Below, piece after piece: positions 7,566-16,570 of a stretch of 64,000 nucleotides of DNA; within the stretch, counting starts at the first letter, position 1; each line of letters begins with the position of its first letter. This DNA comes from Bacteroides graminisolvens DSM 19988 = JCM 15093 (lineage in GTDB: Bacteria; Bacteroidota; Bacteroidia; Bacteroidales; Bacteroidaceae), in NCBI RefSeq assembly GCF_000428125.1, contig NZ_ATZI01000007.1:62001-126000 (forward strand). Reading direction: 5' to 3'. The position numbers were made by a program, and so were the translations under genes. The notes below the pieces were generated by a model. The model had not been told where the DNA came from. It made no database searches and saw only the letters and a list, made by a program, of their open reading frames with translations.

Positions 7566-8741
7566 ATGAAACGAATAATTAACAGGATAATTGCAGTTTT
7601 ATTTGCTGCCGGTCTATCTCTCAATGCAATGGGGACAGAGATTCAACAAGATTCAACAAGAAATTACATTCCATTTATGCAGATAAAATCAGCCGGAGGT
7701 ACAGTTCTTCCTACCACACCTATCGTAAGGGGGAATAAACGTATTCCTTGGTTCAACGCTGTCAGTCTGCAATATGGTTATGCCTCTACCGGCAGAAGGT
7801 GGCAAGATGGAGTATATGGAATGCCTTATATGGGAGTCGGACTGCATCTTACAGATTTCTCCCGGAACAAAGATATTGGAACTCCCATCACTTTGTATCT
7901 TTTTTATGGAGCTGAGTTGAAAAGACTTTCTCCGAAGTTATCTATCGGCTATGAAGGTAATTTGGGATATTCTTTCAATTGGAAGCCTTACGATCCGGCA
8001 CTTAATCCGGAAAATGGTGCTATTGGCGCCCGTTGGGCGGTTTTTATTGCCGTTGAACCTCATCTGCGCTGGAATATCAACCCACACCTGGACTTACAGG
8101 CAGGTGTCATGCTGTCGCATTACTCCAATGGGGGGACCCGGAAGCCTAATAATGGATTGAATATGTTTTCGCCTACCCTTTCTCTACGATACAAATTCCG
8201 GCAAGCCGACCGTCAGCCTTGGTCAATCGAGAAACCGCCTTTGTTTAAAAAGCATTTTGAGCATGATATTTCTGTTACCGCTTCATTGCGGCAGATAATG
8301 ATCCACTCTGAAAAGTCGGATGTGAGGAGGCCACTCAATTACAATTTCGATGTAACGGGTTTGAACTATAACTTTTGCATTGTTCCCAATTATAATTATA
8401 AATACGGAATATCAGCCCATTTGGTATACGACGCAAGCAGTCATGCGGAAATAGAAGTAGATGGTGACCAACAATCGGTCAGATTAGCTCCATTTCACCG
8501 GAGGTTGTCACTTGGTGTGGCTGCTTACGGTGAATTGGTAGCAGAAGGCTTTTCTCTGTTTGCCAATTTAGGATATAATGTTGTCCATAACCAGCAGGAT
8601 AAGCGTTTCTATCAAATCATAGGACTTAAATGTTATCTAAAAGAAAACTTATATGGAACTGTCGGTGTAAATGCCAGCAACCTCTCTTCAGCCAAGTTTC
8701 TGTTTCTGAGTCTGGGATATACTATCAGAAGTAAGCGTTAG
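7566..8741 (+). CDS. PagL-like lipid A deacylase (acyloxyacyl hydrolase family)
   Basis: Predicted outer-membrane beta-barrel enzyme of 391 aa with a signal peptide (LFAAGLSLNAMGTE). The segment MLSHYSNGGTRKPNNGLN (about residues 181-198) matches the PagL signature around its catalytic His and Ser; in PagL a Glu a dozen residues later completes the site, and that position is less clear here. The protein is about twice PagL size, with a second barrel-like half, as is common for Bacteroidetes members called acyloxyacyl hydrolase. Reaction in the family: removal of a 3-O-linked acyl chain from lipid A. The neighbouring EptA-like transferase supports a lipid A role. Confidence 0.75.
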   Translation: MKRIINRIIAVLFAAGLSLNAMGTEIQQDSTRNYIPFMQIKSAGGTVLPTTPIVRGNKRIPWFNAVSLQYGYASTGRRWQDGVYGMPYMGVGLHLTDFSRNKDIGTPITLYLFYGAELKRLSPKLSIGYEGNLGYSFNWKPYDPALNPENGAIGARWAVFIAVEPHLRWNINPHLDLQAGVMLSHYSNGGTRKPNNGLNMFSPTLSLRYKFRQADRQPWSIEKPPLFKKHFEHDISVTASLRQIMIHSEKSDVRRPLNYNFDVTGLNYNFCIVPNYNYKYGISAHLVYDASSHAEIEVDGDQQSVRLAPFHRRLSLGVAAYGELVAEGFSLFANLGYNVVHNQQDKRFYQIIGLKCYLKENLYGTVGVNASNLSSAKFLFLSLGYTIRSKR

Positions 8742-8781
8742 TGAAGCGGACTATATTCATTCAATTTATTATCCGCCATCT

Positions 8782-8852
8782 ACACTTCAGTAGGTAAAAA
8801 CTGCACTTTAGAACAACTACCTTGATGAATCCACACAAGAGTTCTAATTTTG
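8782..8852 (+). promoter_or_regulatory. Promoter with LytTR-like direct repeats, transporter-suffix gene
   Basis: Direct repeat ACACTTCAG (8782-8790) and GCACTTTAG (8803-8811), spacer TAGGTAAAAACT of 12 bp, then a -33 TTG (8822-8824), a 20-bp gap and -7 TAATTTTG (8845-8852). The whole 106-bp block from about 8768 to 8873 aligns without gaps to 9432-9537. The leader to the start codon at 9019 is about 160 nt, with no further gene seen in 8742-9018. Confidence 0.65.
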
Positions 8853-9018
8853 AAATCAGAAAGTCAATCAACAGGTTTTGATTATCATCTAAAAATATAT
8901 TTTAATGGTGCCTGCCAGAGGTTTTATTGAATGTAAGCAGGAAAAATTCCAATTCATAAAAGGATCAGGCAGTACATTGACATGCAATTAATTTGTGTTG
9001 TAATTATAACTAAAGAAA

Positions 9019-9267
9019 ATGAATATCAAAAAGAAAACCGGTCTAGCTCTTTTGGCATTTGTAGTATGTTGTTGGGGGATAACTCCTATACTTCCTTTTT
9101 TAGATTTCCCGAATAAGGCGATTATTATTACTACTTTGCTTATCACAAATGAAGTCCTGTTCATAATTACAATTGCCTTGTTGGGAAAAGAATACTGGAA
9201 TAAAATTAAAAATGGAGTTTCACGCTTTTTTCTCTTCAGGAAAAAAGAGACAAATGACCAGCATTGA
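9019..9267 (+). CDS. Transporter suffix domain protein, small membrane protein
   Basis: The 82-aa protein has two predicted membrane helices (about 8-30 and 33-57) and then a basic tail. The pattern LALLAFVVCCWGITPILPFLDFP...KAIIITTLLITNEVLFIITIALLGKEYW resembles the small family annotated as transporter suffix domain, found alone or at the ends of transporters. Molecular function is not known. It has its own promoter with the repeats shared by its neighbours, which suggests an envelope-related role. Confidence 0.7.
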   Translation: MNIKKKTGLALLAFVVCCWGITPILPFLDFPNKAIIITTLLITNEVLFIITIALLGKEYWNKIKNGVSRFFLFRKKETNDQH

Positions 9268-9445
9268 AAGAATTGTAGAAAAAAAACGGGAAAATAAAAA
9301 AAGCGCAAATGTTGAAAAATAATCCGTGGAGTATGGGAACAAGGCGTACCTATTTGCTTTTTAGTGACAGACCAATACGATATACATTTCATGACATAAC
9401 TTTATTATCTGAATTCTGCTAATTTCTGTTTATTATCTCTAATCT

Positions 9446-9516
9446 ACACCTCAGTAAGCAAAAACCGCATTTTAGGAAAACCACCTTGATGAATTAGCGC
9501 AAGAGCTCTACCTTTG
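9446..9516 (+). promoter_or_regulatory. Promoter with LytTR-like direct repeats, DUF5686 gene
   Basis: ACACCTCAG (9446-9454) and GCATTTTAG (9467-9475) are separated by 12 bp (spacer TAAGCAAAAACC). Then come -33 TTG at 9486-9488, a 20-bp gap and -7 TACCTTTG at 9509-9516. Distance from second repeat to -7 is 33 bp, identical to the copy at 8782-8852. The start codon of the DUF5686 gene lies 53 bp downstream. Confidence 0.65.
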
Positions 9517-9568
9517 AAATCTAAAAGTTAATTGCAAGTACAATTTAGCACTAAAAAAAATATTTCAT

Positions 9569-12220
9569 ATGATGATTTATGGAAAAAATACATTAAGATT
9601 TTTTGAAAAAACATCGTTCGAAGCCCATATATTTATAGAGTTTCCAAAAACGGTTCGTACCCAATGGCTCAAGAGTGCAATAGTATTGTCATTGTTGGTA
9701 TTTACCATTCCGGCAAAAGGTCAGGATATCTTAATTAAAGGAGTAGTGACCGATTCTATCACGGGAGAACCATTGCCCTCGGTGTCACTAATATTAAAAG
9801 GAACAACAATTGGTGCCCCTACTGATTACGATGGTCGATTTTCTTTTTCCGCCCCTTCTAAAGCAGGTACGTTGAAGGTTTCCTATATTGGCTATACTGA
9901 GAAGGAAATACAATTAATTCCGGGAAAAACGGGTAATTTGTCGATATTACTGGTTCCAACGAGCATCAGCCTGTCGGAGGTCGTTGTTAAGCCAACCAGG
10001 GAGAGGTACACAAAAAAAGACAATCCTGCTGTTGCCTTCGTGAAAAACGTTATCCGGCAACGTGAGCAAAATGACCCGAGGAATAAGGAATTCTATAGCT
10101 ATGACCAGTATGAGAAAATCATGTTTGCTATGAATGATTATAAACCCAAATCGAAAAAAGACGGTAAAGTCGGTCAGTTTGATTTTCTTAATGATTATAT
10201 CGATACGCTGGAAATCGGAAAGACTATCCTGCCGGTATCCGAACGGGAGAAACTAATGTCCGTCTATTACAGAAAAGATCCTAAATCTGAAAAATGTGTG
10301 ATGAAAGCGGCAAAGGCTGATGGTGTGGATGAATTATTGTCTCCCGATGGTATGCAAGAGTTTCTGAACGAAGTATTTAAAGAAGTAAACATCTTCCAAA
10401 ATGATATCCCCTTATTCCTGAATCGTTTCGTGAGTCCTTTGTCTGCAATGGGACCTAATTTTTATAAGTATTATATGTTGGATACGCTAGAGGTGGCAGG
10501 ACAAAAGTGTGTGGATTTGGGCTTTGCTCCCTTCACACCGGAATCATTCGGATTTACCGGGCATTTGTTTATCACGTTGGATTCAACCTATTTCGTACAG
10601 CGGGTTAAGTTAAATGTCCCGAAGAAGATTAATCTGAATTTTGTAGGAGGAATGACTATTGAGCAGACCTTTTGCCGTACCCCGGATGGAACTCGCCTTC
10701 TTACCAAGGATGACATCAAGGTCGATTTCAAAGTGACTGAAAAATCGAAAGGCATCTATGCCCAACGATTGAACATCTATACGAATCATGCATTCGACGC
10801 CCCCGTGAATATGTCAGTATTCAGTGAGGGCGCTCCTATCATTATCCCTCCGGAGGCTTATAAGCGTTCAAGTGAGTATTGGGAAGATCATCGCCCCGAT
10901 GAAGCCGGGAAGCGAAAATCGAAATCAGTGGGTGAATTGATGGAGCGGTTGCGTACGGTCCCAGTCTTTTATGCTGCCGAGCAAGTGATTACGGCTTTTG
11001 TGAATGGCTACGTTCCAAGCAATTCCGATCCGGCTAAAAGCAAGTTCGAGTTAGGCCCGGTGAATACGATTATCAGCGGAAATTCAATTGAAGGCGCTCG
11101 TTTTCGTGTGGGTGGAACTACGACTACGGCTTTCAATAAGCGGCTATTCGTGAATGGTTATGTGGCATACGGTACAAGAGATCATAAATTAAAGTACGAT
11201 GCGGCAGTGGAATATTCATTTATCGACAAAAAGAATTATCCAACAGAATTTCCGGTTCATTCTTTGCGTCTGGAATATATGTACGATGTGAACCAGTTAG
11301 GGCAACACTATCTTTATACGAATAAAGATAATATCTTCGTTGCTATAAAACGGCAGAGAGATACGCGCGCCACCTTTCAGCGAAAAGCAGAATTAACTTA
11401 TTACAGAGAGCATTACAATGGGGTTTCCTATGGTGCTGCCTTACGGAACTTGACGGAGTATTCCACTCGTTATGCCGTTTTCGACCGCATCGACCGTGAT
11501 CAGAAAGTCACTTCTCTGAAAGATTACCATATGACAGAACTTGAATTAAAGCTTCGCTATGCACCCAATGAGAAATTTTACCAGACTCGTGACTCCCGTT
11601 TCCCGATTACATTTGATGCCCCGGTGTTTACCTTAAGCCATACGATGTCTTTCAAGGATGTATTGGGCAGTTCTTATAACTATTAGAAAACGGAATTTGG
11701 AATAAGGAAACGGTTTTGGCTCTCGGCTTATGGAGCTGTCGATATCATTGGGAAAGTGGGTAAGGTATGGAGTACGGTACCGTATCCTTTGCTTATATTG
11801 CCTAATGCGAACTTGTCCTACCTTATTCAGTCGGAATCGTATACAAATATGAATGCGATGGAATTTATTAATGATGAGTATGCTTCATGGGACTTGACGT
11901 ATAATATGAATGGCTTGATATTGAACAGTATCCCCTTGATTAAGAAACTGAAATGGCGGGAAGTAGTTACATTCCGGGGACTATTCGGGAATCTGACGAA
12001 TAAGAATAATCCCTATTTGACAGAACGTAATGAGGGGCTATTTCAATTTCCAGAAGGTTCTTATATTATGGATAAAAAGGTTCCTTATATGGAAATGGGC
12101 GTTGGTATTGAGAATATTTTCAAGTTTATCCGAGTGGATTATACCTGGCGTCTGAGTTACAAGAATCATCCAGGTATACAAGACCGGGGTATCCGTATCC
12201 AGATGAAAATGACATTCTGA
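9569..12220 (+). pseudogene. DUF5686 outer-membrane protein interrupted by an in-frame TAG
   Basis: Codons 1-705 and the 178 codons after the stop at 11684-11686 are in one frame and together give about 883 codons, near the usual length for this Bacteroidetes family. The N-terminal part has a signal-like segment ending near AKGQD, then a carboxypeptidase-regulatory-like beta domain (GVVTDSITGEPLPSVSLILKG) and the long DUF5686 region expected to form an outer-membrane barrel. The stop falls at YNY*KTEFGIRKRFW, inside a well conserved barrel stretch, and homology-like sequence continues to ..GIRIQMKMTF with no frame change. A single point mutation explains it; a sequencing error or readthrough is also possible. 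Without readthrough the last barrel strands are lost. Confidence 0.85.
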
Positions 12221-12478
12221 CAAATAGCCCATTTATAGGTCTAAAAGGAGTGCTAATCGTAATAAAATAATAGATTTTCTTGCAAATAACCAGGTTGGCT
12301 GCAATATGATATCGAAGATAGTCTGATAAGTCAAATAAATTGAGCTGGCATGGTAGGCGTGAGTTTCATTTTTGTTATGCTCTTCATTGTGCAATAAAAA
12401 AGATTTATGTAATGATTAATCCGTACTATCACTTTGTATTCGGCTGTTTATGCACTATAGTAATATTAAATATGAATT

Positions 12479-12790
12479 ATGGACAAAAGAAAACTTGTAG
12501 CAGAGGTAGCAAGAAAAACCAATTATGCAAAGTGGGAGATAAACTCGATGTTTGCTCCTCTCTGCCAGTCGATTCTTGCTGCTTTGCAAAATGGGGAGAA
12601 GGTTGCTATAAATGAATTTGGTTCCTTCGATCTCAAGGTCAAGAAAGAGAGGGCCTGGGTAGATCCGAAAACCAAAAGACGGAAAGTAATACCTGCAAAA
12701 GTACAAGTGGTTTTCACAGCCACCCCAAAATTTACTGTGGATGTAGAGGTTGTCGAACAACGAATCAACAAGCAAGTGGATACAAAATAG
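12479..12790 (+). CDS. HU-family DNA-binding protein
   Basis: The 103-aa protein has the HU/IHF layout: helical N-terminus (KRKLVAEVARKTNYAKWEINSMFAPLCQSILAAL), NGEKVAINEFGSFDLK, then the DNA-embracing arm around KERAWVDPKTKRRKVIPAK. Such proteins bend and coat DNA. It is a divergent copy, distinct from the second HU gene at 17599, and opens the prophage-like region. The 258 bp before it hold no supported gene. Confidence 0.85.
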   Translation: MDKRKLVAEVARKTNYAKWEINSMFAPLCQSILAALQNGEKVAINEFGSFDLKVKKERAWVDPKTKRRKVIPAKVQVVFTATPKFTVDVEVVEQRINKQVDTK

Positions 12791-12938
12791 TCGGTATTAG
12801 CCAAGAATCTTAAATTATATGCCGGACAGCGAGAAAAAGCGTCACTTGTCCGGTGTCTTTTTTGCCCTCATATCAGCCAATCAAACTTCTATTCTATGGT
12901 ATAGCTATTCTTCGGATGTAATCAAAAAACATTCGAAA

Positions 12939-13373
12939 ATGAAGCTATTACTCAAAAGAAAATTCAAAGGAGAGACCTATACGATAGGTGATCTCTACAT
13001 TGATGGTGTGTTTTTCTGTAACACCCTCGAAGACACTGTACGCTTACTACCTCTATTATGCCCCGATACGCCTCAAGGCATCGGCTGTCGCTGCAAAGAG
13101 AAAGTGTATGCCCGTACCGCCATTCCTTGCGGCACATACAAAATCACGATGGCTCACAGTCCCCGGTTCAAACGTGTGTTGCCATACCTGCACGATGTTC
13201 CCCATTTCTTAGGCATACTCATACATAGCGGCACCACCAATGCAGATTCAGCCGGGTGCATACTCGTGGGTAAAAACACCATCAAGGGGAAGGTTACAGA
13301 ATCACGTGCCACCTCAGACCGGCTGAATGCGATATTGAGCAAAGAGAAGGATATTACCATTGAGATTGTGTAA
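12939..13373 (+). CDS. DUF5675 family protein
   Basis: The 144-aa product from ATG 12939 (MKLLLKRKFKGETYTIGDLYIDG) carries CGTYKITMAHSPRFKRVLPYLHDVPHFLGILIHSGTTNADSAGCILVG, with conserved His and Ser-Ala-Gly-Cys residues typical of DUF5675, frequent in phages and mobile elements and resembling L,D-transpeptidase-like or lysis proteins in context. Function is not established. The frame is open further upstream to 12819, but Met at 12939 gives the family-like N-terminus. It ends at the first base of the terminase ATG. Confidence 0.75.
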   Translation: MKLLLKRKFKGETYTIGDLYIDGVFFCNTLEDTVRLLPLLCPDTPQGIGCRCKEKVYARTAIPCGTYKITMAHSPRFKRVLPYLHDVPHFLGILIHSGTTNADSAGCILVGKNTIKGKVTESRATSDRLNAILSKEKDITIEIV

Positions 13374-15227
13374 TGGGAAAGCTCCGTAAACTTAGAGCTC
13401 CCGACCATCTGCATATCGACTTTACCCCATCCCCCAAACAATACGAACTTTGGAAGTTGCTACAGCCGGAGTGCCCGAAGTGCGGAGGTGCAGTGAAACA
13501 ACAATTAGTCGGATATGACGTAAGCCAGAATCCTCAATACAAGCCATTTTGTTACCAATGTGGTAACGCTAATATTCCACAACTCATTTTGGGTGGTGGA
13601 GCAGCCGGTAAACGACACCACTGCCGGCCTGTGCAGTAATGCACTGACAATAAATCTCTTTAACTGCTGGGAACTCTGACCGTGAGAGACGAAGACAATC
13701 AGCAACCAAGCCGGATAACCGGAAGGCTCAACGACTATCCCTACGGGGAGTACGGTCAAGCGACTGGAAACGGGAGACTCCTTAGAAATAAGGATGAAGA
13801 TATAGTCTAATCCTTGTAGAAATACAAGGCGGCGAAAGCGATTATCAAGTAGCGATTGATAGTGAATTAGTTAGGGTGGGAAATCGTTTTTGGCTTCAGT
13901 ATGGTTAGTAAGTAGCTGTATCCGTTTTCCGGAGATACGGGCGATTGTGGCACGTAAGACATTGAAATCGCTCAAAGAATCGACCTGGAATACGATACGA
14001 GCGGTTATTAAACGATGGGGGTTGATTGAAGATGTGCATTATCGGGTGAACAACCTTGCCGGAACGTTGACGTTCTGGAACGACTCGATAATACTGATGT
14101 TGGAGATGGCAGATTTGCCCTCAGACCCGAATTTCGAACGGTTCGGGTCGATGGAAGCAACTATCTGTGCCGTGGATGAGGTATCGGAAATTGGACAAAA
14201 AGCTATTGAGGTGCTGTTCTCCCGTTTGCGCTGGCGTACTCACGAAACGTTTATGGTCTCGAAAATGTTGCTCACTACGAACCCGACTACAAACTGGGTA
14301 CGTGGACGGTTTGTGCAGGATGATAACGGTGATAAGGTGGAGTTGCGTGAGGGTGAGTATTATGTGCCTTTCAGTGTCTTTGACAATCCTGATGTAGGTT
14401 TCCGGCAGACGTATGAAGCGGCTCTGAATAAGATTTCAGACCAAGCCACTAAAGAGCGTCTGCTCTATGGGAACTGGGACTTTGTGGAAGCCAACGATAT
14501 GGCGATATACAATCGCTTCGATGGTGCCAAGCATCTTATCGCCGGGTTGAAAGAAGGTGTATATGACCCTACAAAACCACTCATTACGGTGTGGGACTTT
14601 AACGTTGCTCCGCAGATGTCGGTACTGGCAGCTCAGATTGATTATGACAACAAGAAGGTCTATGTGTTAGAGGAAATCTTAGGCAAACCACAGGATAAGG
14701 AGAATAATACTCCGGCACTCTCTCGACGAGTTCAACAGAAATTCTATCGGGAAAAACATATCGGCGGCGTAGATGTAACGGGTGACCCATCGGGTTTACA
14801 GCGTTCGACAACTACCGAAGACGGCATCAACAACTACACCGTAATACTCGATACGTTTGGCAAGGGTATTCTTAGACCAAAGTTGAAGTTGATGAGAAAG
14901 CAACCGCCCCAAGTGACCCGATGCGAGTTTGTGAACGAGCTGTTTACCGGATACAACGGTTGGGCGATTGAGATAGACCTGAAATGTCGGAAGCTGACCG
15001 AGGATTTGATTTACCAGCTTAAAAACGAAGACGGCACAAAGTGTAAGCAAAAAGTTACTGACCCTAAAACGGGTGTGAAGTATGAGAAATACGGTCACTT
15101 ATCGGACTGCTTGGACTACTTGCTTTGCTACTATTTGCGGGATAGCTGGTACAAATTTAAAAGCGGAGATAACAGCGGAAGCATTATAGCGACCACTCCC
15201 GCCGTATATGATGGATTTAACTACTAA
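13373..15227 (+). CDS. Phage terminase large subunit, split by a group I intron (join 13373-13609, 13875-15227)
   Basis: DNA-packaging motor: ATPase plus nuclease. Exon 1 encodes 79 aa ending LILGGGAAG; exon 2 resumes GGKSFLASVWLVSS, so splicing restores the Walker A GGGAAGGGKS and a 529-aa protein. Walker B is ICAVDE (exon 2). The C-terminal nuclease region has VWDFNVAP, VTGDPSG and HLSDCLDYL with acidic metal ligands. Unspliced RNA would stop in the intron after 88 aa. A zinc-ribbon-like Cys34-X2-Cys37...Cys60-X2-Cys63 precedes the P-loop, which is unusual. Portal, capsid and tail genes are missing nearby, so the packaging gene is an isolated remnant unless used by a helper system. Confidence 0.85.
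13610..13874 (+). ncRNA. Group I self-splicing intron, 265 nt, no endonuclease gene
   Basis: P1: exon GCCGGT (13604-13609) pairs with GCCGGC at 13623-13628, giving the required U-G pair at the 5' site. P10: CACC at 13616-13619 pairs with exon 2 GGTG. P4: TGCTG 13665-13669 with CAGCA 13700-13704. P6: AGCC 13709-13712 with GGCT 13725-13728. P7: GACTAT 13733-13738 with ATAGTC 13802-13807. A TCCC-tacg-GGGA hairpin follows P7 5', as in group IA. P8 is CCTTA-gaaa-TAAGG, P9 is CCTTGTA-gaaa-TACAAGG. The intron ends in G (13874) and its removal restores the reading frame exactly. P3 was not resolved by eye. Confidence 0.9.
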
Positions 15228-15237
15228 AAAAACGAAT

Positions 15238-16257
15238 ATGTACAGACGATTTTTAAACGACGCTGATTATCTGGGTGTGATTACCGCCGAAGCCCTGGCA
15301 CAAATGACACGGGGCAATGCCGACCGTTTTGCCCAAGCCGAAGAATCAGCAGAGATGAGTATCATTGAAAACCTCAGTGAGAACTACGAGATTGAACAGG
15401 AGTTGAACAAAGGCAAGTACATTGCCGAGCACGACCGCCGGATTACTTTCCCGGTAGGTGCGTTTATCTATCTGGAAGGACGCATCTATGAGGTGATACG
15501 CTCAATCAGTGGTTATAAAGTCCCTTCTACATTAGCGTATTGGGAAGAACACGTAGAGTTGAATTTCGATATCGGGAACACTGCCCGATACTCTCAGTTC
15601 GGCACCTACTACGTGGGAGACATTGTAGCGCATAACGGTGTGGCATATATCTGTAAGGAGGAGAACGGCTATAAATTTGGAGATATTCGTATTCCGATGG
15701 TAGAGGGTTGGTTTGAGGCGGCTACTACCGAGTGGTTACCGATTGAATACAATCTCTGGGAAGTAGTCTCGTTCAACGGGGCATTTTATACGTTGATGAA
15801 GCTCGATGAGTTCGATAATAATATCAACCCGTTTGACTCGCTCTGTTGGGGTGCGATTGCCGACTATGATCCTGCGTATAATGATTATGAGCTGGAGGAG
15901 CACGAATATGTAGTGTATGACGGACGGGTGTTCTATCCGGGGTTGGATGTGAACGCCGATATGCCTATCGTAGGACATAACATTGCACAGAATGACCCTC
16001 GTAACTACAATATCAAAAAGCACATGGTACGGCTGGCTATCTATGAGCTGACCAAACTGATTGCGCCCAACAATGTGAGTGCTGTGAGGCTGAAAGACCA
16101 CGAGGAGTCAATGAAGTGGTTGAATGATGCGTCAAAGCTTCGACTCAATCCCCAGATCCCCCGCAAGCTGGCCGAAGACAATAAACCTGTTACGGATTGG
16201 CAACTATCGACGTTCCAGACCGATTACGACCCATATAAGAATCCGTGGCTGACATAA
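15238..16257 (+). CDS. Phage gp36-like (DUF1320-type) neck protein with an inserted domain
   Basis: The 339-aa product starts at ATG 15238 (MYRRFLNDADYLGVITAEALAQMTRG), 10 bp after the terminase stop. N-terminal and C-terminal segments (HMVRLAIYELTKL...HEESMKWLNDASKLRL) resemble the two halves of phage Mu gp36-like head-tail joining proteins. The middle (about residues 70-270) holds repeats with the pattern Y-x2-GD-x-V-x2-NG-x-x-Y-x-C, like small carbohydrate-binding modules of the CBM5/12 type. The family call is inferred from pattern, not search. An upstream in-frame start at 15208 would overlap the terminase gene. Confidence 0.5.
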   Translation: MYRRFLNDADYLGVITAEALAQMTRGNADRFAQAEESAEMSIIENLSENYEIEQELNKGKYIAEHDRRITFPVGAFIYLEGRIYEVIRSISGYKVPSTLAYWEEHVELNFDIGNTARYSQFGTYYVGDIVAHNGVAYICKEENGYKFGDIRIPMVEGWFEAATTEWLPIEYNLWEVVSFNGAFYTLMKLDEFDNNINPFDSLCWGAIADYDPAYNDYELEEHEYVVYDGRVFYPGLDVNADMPIVGHNIAQNDPRNYNIKKHMVRLAIYELTKLIAPNNVSAVRLKDHEESMKWLNDASKLRLNPQIPRKLAEDNKPVTDWQLSTFQTDYDPYKNPWLT

Positions 16258-16570
16258 ATAGTCGTCAAATTGCTTGTTATTCGCGGAGTTTGATTAAATT
16301 TGTATTTCAATCAAAGAAATAGCCTATGTAACAGAAAACTTAGAAACATAATATAATAGCTTTTTAGCTGTTTGTCCGCTCCAACAAAACGACCAATTTT
16401 AGCAGCAAGATAAACAGGGATAGCCAATGCTATATTCACATAGCACGGGCTTGACTTGTTTGCTGCGTGGTGCTTGGTCGTACCTGTTGGAGGAACTTGT
16501 CGAGTACCGTGCTTCTTTTTTAGGGTGCGGTTCAGCAAAAATCAATGTTCAACCAAGCACCCAATATTTT
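16258..16570. other. Gene-free interval with crossed inverted repeats
   Basis: No supported gene. GGTGCTTGGT (16469-16478) is the perfect inverse of ACCAAGCACC (16552-16561), and AGCACGG (16442-16448) of CCGTGCT (16507-16513). The two pairs interleave, so an RNA would fold as alternatives or a pseudoknot. It lies directly upstream of the DUF1273 pseudogene. Confidence 0.4.

Noticed and set aside
12340..12804. Overlapping frames around the first HU gene on both strands
   Set aside because: They are shadows of the HU reading frame with no protein-like features.
13373..13639. Independent 88-aa protein with two CxxC pairs
   Set aside because: Its last nine codons are intron sequence; the rest is exon 1 of the terminase and restores the P-loop when joined to 13875.
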